From Bacteroidales bacterium (lineage in GTDB: Bacteria > Bacteroidota > Bacteroidia > Bacteroidales > UBA932), in NCBI GenBank assembly GCA_024402095.1, contig JAKSJU010000011.1, forward strand, positions 1-37,349: a stretch of 37,349 nt of DNA, read 5' to 3'. The translations under genes and the position numbers were made by a program. A model generated the notes under the pieces. It made no database searches. It saw only the letters and a program-made list of their open reading frames with translations, and had not been told where the DNA came from. The stretch's first letter is position 1. Each line of letters begins with the position of its first letter. Below are positions 33,019-37,349 of this stretch, in pieces.

Positions 33019-34341
33019 ATGAAACAGGATTTACAGATTTTCGATTTGATCGGAAAAGAGGAGGCCAGACAGAGGGCAGGCCTTGAACTTATTGCATCTG
33101 AAAACTATGTAAGTGACGCAGTGCTTGAGGCTATGGGCTCCGTTTGTACCAACAAATATGCAGAAGGATATCCGGGAAAAAGGTATTATGGCGGATGCGG
33201 TATTGTTGACCAGATTGAGCAGCTTGCGATAGACCGTCTGAAACAACTGTACGATGCGGAGTGGGCGAATGTGCAGCCGCATTCAGGAGCACAGGCAAAT
33301 ATGGCCGTCATCATGGCAGTCCTTAAGCCGGGAGATACTTTCATGGGTCTTGACCTTTCTCAGGGAGGACATCTTACCCACGGTTCTCCGGTCAATGCTT
33401 CCGGAATCCTGTACAACGCTGTGGCTTACGGCCTGAATCCCGAGACCGGGCTTGTTGATTATGACAAGATGGAGCAGCTCGCGCTGGAGCATAAGCCGAA
33501 GCTGATAATCGGCGGAGCATCTGCATATTCACGTGAGTGGGATTATGAGCGTATGCGTGCTATTGCCGACAAAGTGGGCGCTGTTCTTTGGATCGATATG
33601 GCTCATACTGCCGGAATGATTGCTGCCGGACTTCTGAAGAATCCTGTCAAATACGCGCATATCGTAACGTCAACTACGCATAAGACGCTGAGGGGTCCGA
33701 GAGGCGGTGTGATACTTATCGGAAAAGATTTTGATGACCCGCAGGGACGTACAACTCCGAAAGGTGTCGTGAAGAAAATGAGCCAGGTGCTTGACAGCAG
33801 CGTATTCCCCGGAGTGCAGGGCGGCCCTCTCGAACATGTCATTGCAGCGAAGGCAGTCGCTTTTTATGAGGCGTCACAGCCGGAGTATGTAGAATACCAG
33901 AAGCAGGTGATTGCAAATGCAAAGGCTATGTCCGACGAATTCATTGCAAAAGGTTATAAAGTCGTTTCCGGTGGCACGGACAATCATCTGATGCTAATTG
34001 ATCTCCGCACCAAGTTCCCTACAGTGACTGGACGTATCGCCGAGACCGAACTTGTCAAAGCCGATATCACCATCAACAAGAACATGGTTCCTTTCGATGA
34101 CAGAAGTCCTTTCCAGACTTCCGGTGTACGTATCGGAACTCCGGCTGTTACATCAAGGGGTTTTGTGGAGAAAGATATGGTTACAATAGTTAACCTCATC
34201 GACACCGTGCTGGCTTCCTGCGCAAAGCATTATGAAGCCCTGACTCAGAAACTGGAAGTGCCGGAGCACACAGAGGTGCTGGAGTCTGTGAAACAGAAAG
34301 TGCACATGCTCACTGCTGGTTACCCTTTAAACAAATATTGA
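33019..34341 (+). CDS. glyA: Serine hydroxymethyltransferase
   Basis: A 440-residue PLP enzyme transferring the serine hydroxymethyl carbon to tetrahydrofolate, making glycine and methylene-THF. Motifs are [33 protein letters not shown], the PLP-Lys motif [13 protein letters not shown] (Lys near 222) and [13 protein letters not shown]. The frame is open from 32974, but that stretch contains the -7 box, and [11 protein letters not shown] at 33019 is the normal N terminus. Another folate enzyme, folC, lies about 5 kb upstream on the opposite strand. The next gene starts immediately after the stop codon. Confidence 0.97.
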   Translation: MKQDLQIFDLIGKEEARQRAGLELIASENYVSDAVLEAMGSVCTNKYAEGYPGKRYYGGCGIVDQIEQLAIDRLKQLYDAEWANVQPHSGAQANMAVIMAVLKPGDTFMGLDLSQGGHLTHGSPVNASGILYNAVAYGLNPETGLVDYDKMEQLALEHKPKLIIGGASAYSREWDYERMRAIADKVGAVLWIDMAHTAGMIAAGLLKNPVKYAHIVTSTTHKTLRGPRGGVILIGKDFDDPQGRTTPKGVVKKMSQVLDSSVFPGVQGGPLEHVIAAKAVAFYEASQPEYVEYQKQVIANAKAMSDEFIAKGYKVVSGGTDNHLMLIDLRTKFPTVTGRIAETELVKADITINKNMVPFDDRSPFQTSGVRIGTPAVTSRGFVEKDMVTIVNLIDTVLASCAKHYEALTQKLEVPEHTEVLESVKQKVHMLTAGYPLNKY

Positions 34342-34866
34342 TTGAAAGATCGTAAACTTTTGAATGCTGAACTCGGAAGAGTCAGCGCAGAACAGTACAA
34401 AGCACTTCCTCATTCCGGGGTGGTGCTTGTATTGGATAATATAAGAAGCGCGCACAATGTAGGCAGTGCGTTCAGGACATCAGATGCATTCAAAGTTGAC
34501 AAGATCTTCCTCTGCGGCATTTGTGCATGTCCGCCTTCCGCAGAAATCCATAAGTCGGCCCTCGGTGCTGAGGATAGCGTGGACTGGGAACATCATGACG
34601 ATACCCTGGAGGTGGTCAAGTCACTGAGGAAAGAGGGATTCACTATTATCGGGGTAGAACAGACCGAACATTCTGTCAAGCTTCAGAATTTCCATCCTGA
34701 CAAGTCGTGCAGATACGCCTTCGTGTTCGGGAATGAGGTTGACGGTGTCCAGCAGGCAGTTGTCGATGAATGTGATTACTGTCTGGAGATACCGCAGTTC
34801 GGAACCAAACATTCGCTGAATGTCTCTGTGAGCATAGGAGTTGTGCTGTGGGAGGCTGTCAGGTGA
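34342..34866 (+). CDS. Small SpoU/TrmH-family RNA methyltransferase
   Basis: A 174-residue SPOUT protein consisting of little more than the trefoil-knot domain. Motif 1 is LDNIRSAHNVGSAFRTSDAF, motif 2 is FVFGNEVDGVQQ, and motif 3 is LEIPQFGTKHSLNVSVSIGV. It probably 2'-O-methylates a tRNA or rRNA nucleotide; the target is unknown. No ATG exists near the N terminus. The best start is TTG at 34342, directly abutting the glyA stop (TGATTG), so it probably depends on coupling with glyA. A second, larger SpoU member is encoded at 6251-7030. Confidence 0.85.
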   Translation: MKDRKLLNAELGRVSAEQYKALPHSGVVLVLDNIRSAHNVGSAFRTSDAFKVDKIFLCGICACPPSAEIHKSALGAEDSVDWEHHDDTLEVVKSLRKEGFTIIGVEQTEHSVKLQNFHPDKSCRYAFVFGNEVDGVQQAVVDECDYCLEIPQFGTKHSLNVSVSIGVVLWEAVR

Positions 34867-34877
34867 CAAATTGTCAC
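34863..34877. promoter_or_regulatory. Perfect palindrome upstream of groES
   Basis: GTGACAAATTGTCAC has perfect 7-base arms around one base. It overlaps the stop codon of the methyltransferase gene and lies 72 bases before the groES ATG. It is unlike CIRCE (TTAGCACTC-N9-GAGTGCTAA). It could be a repressor operator for groESL. No TAnnTTTG box is present between it and groES. Confidence 0.5.
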
Positions 34878-34895
34878 TGGCACGGACCTTGAGTA

Positions 34896-34935
34896 AGAAA
34901 CAATATACCCGAAAGGGTGAAACAGAAACAATATA
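34896..34935 (+). repeat. Direct repeat AGAAACAATATA in the groES upstream region
   Basis: AGAAACAATATA occurs at 34896-34907 and again at 34924-34935, 28 bases apart. Between them ACCCGAAAGGGT (34907-34918) can form a 4-base stem closed by a GAAA tetraloop. The pair may be a promoter/operator element or part of the mRNA leader. Confidence 0.45.
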
Positions 34936-34949
34936 TAAAAGATAGAATT

Positions 34950-35216
34950 ATGATTAAACCACTTGCAGACAGAGTCCTGATCGAGCCCAAGGCGGCTGAG
35001 ACCAAGACGGCTTCAGGAATTTTCATTCCTGACACAGTAAAAGAAAAACCACAGCAGGGAACTGTAATAGCTGCCGGCCCTGGTATAAAGGATGAACCTA
35101 TGGAGGTCAAGAAGGGTGATGTGGTACTTTTCGGAAAGTACGCCGGGACAGAAGTAACAGTGGATGACAAAACATATCTTATCGTTAAACAGTCTGACAT
35201 TTTAGCAATACTCTAA
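34950..35216 (+). CDS. groES: Co-chaperonin GroES
   Basis: An 88-residue 10-kDa chaperonin lid. It begins [20 protein letters not shown], carries the mobile loop ([17 protein letters not shown]) and ends [15 protein letters not shown]. It caps GroEL during folding of cytosolic proteins. The ATG at 34950 gives the family N terminus, although the frame is open from 34917. groEL follows 28 bases later, so both are one operon. Confidence 0.97.
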   Translation: MIKPLADRVLIEPKAAETKTASGIFIPDTVKEKPQQGTVIAAGPGIKDEPMEVKKGDVVLFGKYAGTEVTVDDKTYLIVKQSDILAIL

Positions 35217-35244
35217 ATTGTCGTCATAATATATATTAGGTAAT

Positions 35245-36867
35245 ATGGCAAAGGAAATACAATTCGATACTGAAGTCCGCTCAAAGATGAAGCAGGGCGC
35301 AGATGCACTTGCAAATGCAGTCAAGGTAACACTCGGTCCTAAGGGACGCAATGTTGTAATCGACAAGAAATTCGGTGCTCCACAGGTGACGAAGGACGGT
35401 GTAACGGTAGCAAAGGAAATAGAACTTGAAGACCGCTTTGAAAACATGGGTGCACAGATGGTCAAGGAAGTCGCATCAAAGACAAACGAGCAGGCCGGAG
35501 ACGGAACTACGACAGCCACAGTACTTGCACAGGCAATCATAAATGTGGGTATCAAGAACGTAACCGCAGGTGCAAACCCTATGGACCTCAAGCGCGGCAT
35601 CGACAAGGCGGTGACTGCAGTGGTGGCAGAGCTCAAGAAGCAGAGTCAGTCAGTTGGTGATGACTACTCAAAGGTTGAGCAGGTGGGTACGATTTCCGCA
35701 AACAATGACAACAACATCGGAAAACTTATTGCTGACGCTATGTCAAAGGTCAAGAAAGACGGTGTAATCACCGTTGAAGAGGCAAAGGGAACAGAGACGG
35801 AAGTCAAAGTTGTCGAAGGAATGCAGTTCGACCGCGGATATATCTCTCCTTATTTCATGACTGACGGAGATAAGATGGAAGCTGAATTGAGCAATCCGGC
35901 AATTCTCATCACTGACAAGAAGATCAGCACTATGAAGGATTTGCTTCCTATCCTCGAGCCGATTGCAAGGGAAGGACGTGAAATGCTCATCGTTGCAGAG
36001 GATGTCGACGGAGAGGCATTGACGACTCTGGTTGTAAATAAGCTTCGCGGCTCCCTTAAGATTGCCGCAGTGAAAGCTCCGGGATTCGGCGACCGCCGTA
36101 AGGAGATGCTTCAGGATATCGCTACCCTGACAGGAGCTCAGGTAATATCTGAAGAAAGAGGTTTCACTCTTGAGAATGCGACCCCTGACATGCTTGGAAA
36201 AGCGGAGAAGGTCACCATTACAAAGGAGAACACCACAATAGTGGGTGGCGCCGGAGACAAGAAGGCAATTGCTGACAGAGCGGAAACTATCCGTAAGCAG
36301 ATCAGCGTGTCAACATCCGATTATGATAAGGAGAAACTCCAGGAACGTCTTGGCAAACTCGCCGGTGGTGTGGCTGTCCTCTATGTAGGAGCTACTACAG
36401 AGGTTGAAATGAAGGAGAAGAAGGACAGGGTTGAAGATGCACTCAATGCTACTCGTGCCGCTGTCGAGGAAGGATATCTTCCAGGAGGCGGAGTTGCATA
36501 CATCCGTGCGGCGTCCGTGCTCAGTTCTCTCAAGGGGGACAACGATGATGAGACCACAGGAGTCCATATCGTTGCAAAAGCCATTGAGGAACCTCTCCGC
36601 CAGATTGCCCAGAATGCAGGCGTGGACGGCAGTGTCATTATCCAGAAGATCAAGGAAGGTAAAGGTGATTTCGGTTACAACGCCCGCACGGGGGAGTATG
36701 TCAAGATGTTCGAGGCAGGAGTGATCGATCCTACCAAGGTTGCACGTGTCGCTTTGGAGAATGCAGCGTCAGTGGCCGGAATGTTCCTGACCACGGAATG
36801 CGGCATTGTGGACATTCCTGAACCGGTCCCGGCAGCACCTGCAATGCCAGCTGGCGGAATGATGTAA
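35245..36867 (+). CDS. groEL: Chaperonin GroEL
   Basis: A 540-residue 60-kDa chaperonin subunit. Recognisable parts are [32 protein letters not shown] with the ATP-binding region, [14 protein letters not shown] with the catalytic Asp, the apical-domain start [13 protein letters not shown], and [17 protein letters not shown]. The C terminus ends in a short Gly/Met tail (AMPAGGMM). Length is standard. The stop is followed after 42 bases by a hairpin terminator that overlaps an rRNA promoter. Confidence 0.98.
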   Translation: MAKEIQFDTEVRSKMKQGADALANAVKVTLGPKGRNVVIDKKFGAPQVTKDGVTVAKEIELEDRFENMGAQMVKEVASKTNEQAGDGTTTATVLAQAIINVGIKNVTAGANPMDLKRGIDKAVTAVVAELKKQSQSVGDDYSKVEQVGTISANNDNNIGKLIADAMSKVKKDGVITVEEAKGTETEVKVVEGMQFDRGYISPYFMTDGDKMEAELSNPAILITDKKISTMKDLLPILEPIAREGREMLIVAEDVDGEALTTLVVNKLRGSLKIAAVKAPGFGDRRKEMLQDIATLTGAQVISEERGFTLENATPDMLGKAEKVTITKENTTIVGGAGDKKAIADRAETIRKQISVSTSDYDKEKLQERLGKLAGGVAVLYVGATTEVEMKEKKDRVEDALNATRAAVEEGYLPGGGVAYIRAASVLSSLKGDNDDETTGVHIVAKAIEEPLRQIAQNAGVDGSVIIQKIKEGKGDFGYNARTGEYVKMFEAGVIDPTKVARVALENAASVAGMFLTTECGIVDIPEPVPAAPAMPAGGMM

Positions 36868-36883
36868 AAAAACGAAAAAAATA

Positions 36884-36914
36884 TTTGCTATTCTGCAAAA
36901 ACGATGTACCTTTG
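36884..36914 (+). promoter_or_regulatory. rRNA operon promoter P1
   Basis: TTTG (36884-36887), 19 bases, TACCTTTG (36907-36914): a full match to the Bacteroides consensus. The -7 box is part of the left arm of the hairpin that ends groEL transcription. Start of transcription is expected near 36919-36922. Confidence 0.85.
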
Positions 36915-36953
36915 CATCCCCTTCGGAACGGAAGAGGATGCAAAGTTCTTTTT
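36910..36953 (+). terminator. groEL terminator overlapping P1
   Basis: CTTTGCATCC (36910-36919) pairs with GGATGCAAAG (36936-36945), extended inside by CTTC/GAAG, giving a long stem with a 6-base loop and followed by TTCTTTTT. It is a convincing intrinsic terminator for groESL. A transcript starting at P1 would lack most of the left arm, so it would not be stopped here. Confidence 0.8.
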
Positions 36954-36985
36954 AAATATAAAATCTGAAAAATTTTGATAAAAAA

Positions 36986-37016
36986 TTTGCAGATATAAAA
37001 TTTATAACTACCTTTG
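36986..37016 (+). promoter_or_regulatory. rRNA operon promoter P2
   Basis: TTTG (36986-36989), 19 bases, TACCTTTG (37009-37016): a second full consensus match 102 bases after P1. The bases after the box resemble P1: TCCC, then the inverted repeat CGTTC-AAC-GAACG (37023-37035), then GAGGATG. Confidence 0.87.
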
Positions 37017-37040
37017 CAATCCCGTTCAACGAACGAGGAT

Positions 37041-37069
37041 GGCGGTCGGCCACTAAGGCCGGTTTTTTT
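37041..37069 (+). terminator. Terminator-like hairpin in the rRNA leader
   Basis: CGGCC (37047-37051) pairs with GGCCG (37057-37061), with wobble pairs extending the stem and seven T directly after (37063-37069). It lies between P2 and 16S, so it would attenuate rRNA transcription unless antitermination acts. The stem is short, so strength is uncertain. Confidence 0.5.
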
Positions 37070-37098
37070 AGCGCCAAATTGAAAGCAAGAAATGCTGT

Positions 37099-37111
37099 TG
37101 ATCTTTGAAAA
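37099..37111 (+). promoter_or_regulatory. boxA-like antitermination element
   Basis: TGATCTTTGAAAA resembles bacterial rRNA boxA (E. coli TGCTCTTTAACAA, Bacillus-type TGTTCTTTGAAAA). It lies about 120 bases before 16S, the usual place. It would recruit NusB-S10 to make the polymerase termination-resistant. Confidence 0.7.
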
Positions 37112-37217
37112 GACTGTTTAGGAAAGTACAAGCAAGTACCGAGAAACAATAATCGAGAGCGTTAATTTCTTTAGAAATTTAAGCGTCAGGAATCAAGCTG
37201 AGAAGTATAAGAAATAT

Positions 37218-37349
37218 ACAAAGAAGAGTTTGATCCTGGCTCAGGATGAACGCTAGCGGCAGGCTTAACACATGCAAGTCGAGGGGCAGCGCGGTGTAGC
37301 AATACATTGGCGGCGACCGGCGAAAGGGTGCGTAACGCGTGAGCAACTT
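37218..37349 (+). rRNA. 16S ribosomal RNA, 5' part
   Basis: AGAGTTTGATCCTGGCTCAG, the universal 5' site (E. coli positions 8-27), stands at 37225-37244, placing base 1 near 37218. GATGAACGCTAGCGGCAGGC and ACACATGCAAGTCGAGGGGC follow, a pattern typical of Bacteroidales. About 132 bases are present before the right edge. Confidence 0.98.

Larger units (their letters stand above)
36868..37217 (+). other. 350-base AT-rich region with rRNA promoters and 16S leader
   Basis: No gene is seen here. It contains the groEL terminator, two tandem rRNA promoters (P1, P2), a terminator-like hairpin after P2, a boxA-like element and a leader hairpin AATTTC-TTTA-GAAATT (37164-37179) shortly before 16S. The 16S 5' stem for RNase III processing probably lies in the last 60 bases, but its partner is outside the window. 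Confidence 0.8.

Noticed and set aside
34889-34916. Sigma-32-like heat-shock promoter (CTTGAG, 14 bases, CCCGAA) before groES
   Set aside because: The match to the E. coli consensus is weak, and to my knowledge Bacteroidota generally lack a sigma-32 regulon of that type.
34867-34949. CIRCE element for HrcA
   Set aside because: No TTAGCACTC-N9-GAGTGCTAA or near match is present; the palindrome found has a different sequence and size.
36952-37149. Small minus-strand open frame in the rRNA leader
   Set aside because: It overlaps promoter P2, the leader hairpin and boxA, and has no recognisable protein features.

Overview
The window looks like a chromosomal segment of a member of the Bacteroidales (Bacteroidota). 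Four things point there: the 16S rRNA 5' end at the right edge, repeated matches to the Bacteroides-type promoter (-33 TTTG, 19 bases, -7 TAnnTTTG), a complete Bat (Bacteroides aerotolerance) gene set, and protein sequences typical of that order. Nearly all genes are core housekeeping genes. I see no insertion sequence, prophage, CRISPR array or resistance cassette. Genus cannot be fixed from sequence alone.

Layout. Bases 1-251 (minus) hold tRNA-Gly(TCC, cut by the edge), tRNA-Tyr(GTA) and tRNA-Thr(TGT) behind one strong promoter. Next come dxs (minus) and, divergently, two tandem MFS transporters (2295-5055). From 17500 down to 5012 runs a dense co-directional minus-strand block: exbB-exbD-tonB-like energy-transduction genes, then rluB-like, era, parC, aroK, recJ, lysS, a SpoU RNA methyltransferase, aroE and ssb. 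Gaps are at most 34 bases and several genes overlap. truA (minus) starts back to back with the plus-strand Bat block (18355-26414): moxR, a DUF58 gene, a membrane-protein gene, batA, batB, batC and one reading frame that joins batD to batE. folC (minus) converges on it. Then follow a PurL-derived protein without its active-site motifs, a PIN-PhoH ATPase, ppdK, glyA, a small SpoU methyltransferase, groES and groEL (all plus). The last 480 bases hold tandem rRNA promoters, a leader with a boxA-like element and the first ~130 bases of 16S rRNA.

How the genes work together. The MoxR ATPase, VWA proteins and TPR proteins of the Bat block probably form one envelope-associated assembly. ExbB/ExbD/TonB form a proton-driven transducer. 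The central block mixes DNA maintenance (ssb, recJ, parC), translation and RNA modification (lysS, rluB-like, SpoU, era, truA) and aromatic biosynthesis (aroE, aroK).

Most interesting points: (1) the three stable-RNA promoters share one layout, with the -7 box running into a conserved GCA..TCCC start region and a short inverted repeat; (2) the 377-residue PurL-like pseudoenzyme next to phoH; (3) the BatD-BatE fusion, which keeps an internal signal-peptide-like segment; (4) the groEL terminator hairpin that overlaps the -7 box of rRNA promoter P1; (5) an Arg/Asp/His-rich nonapeptide repeat at the N terminus of the RluB-like enzyme.
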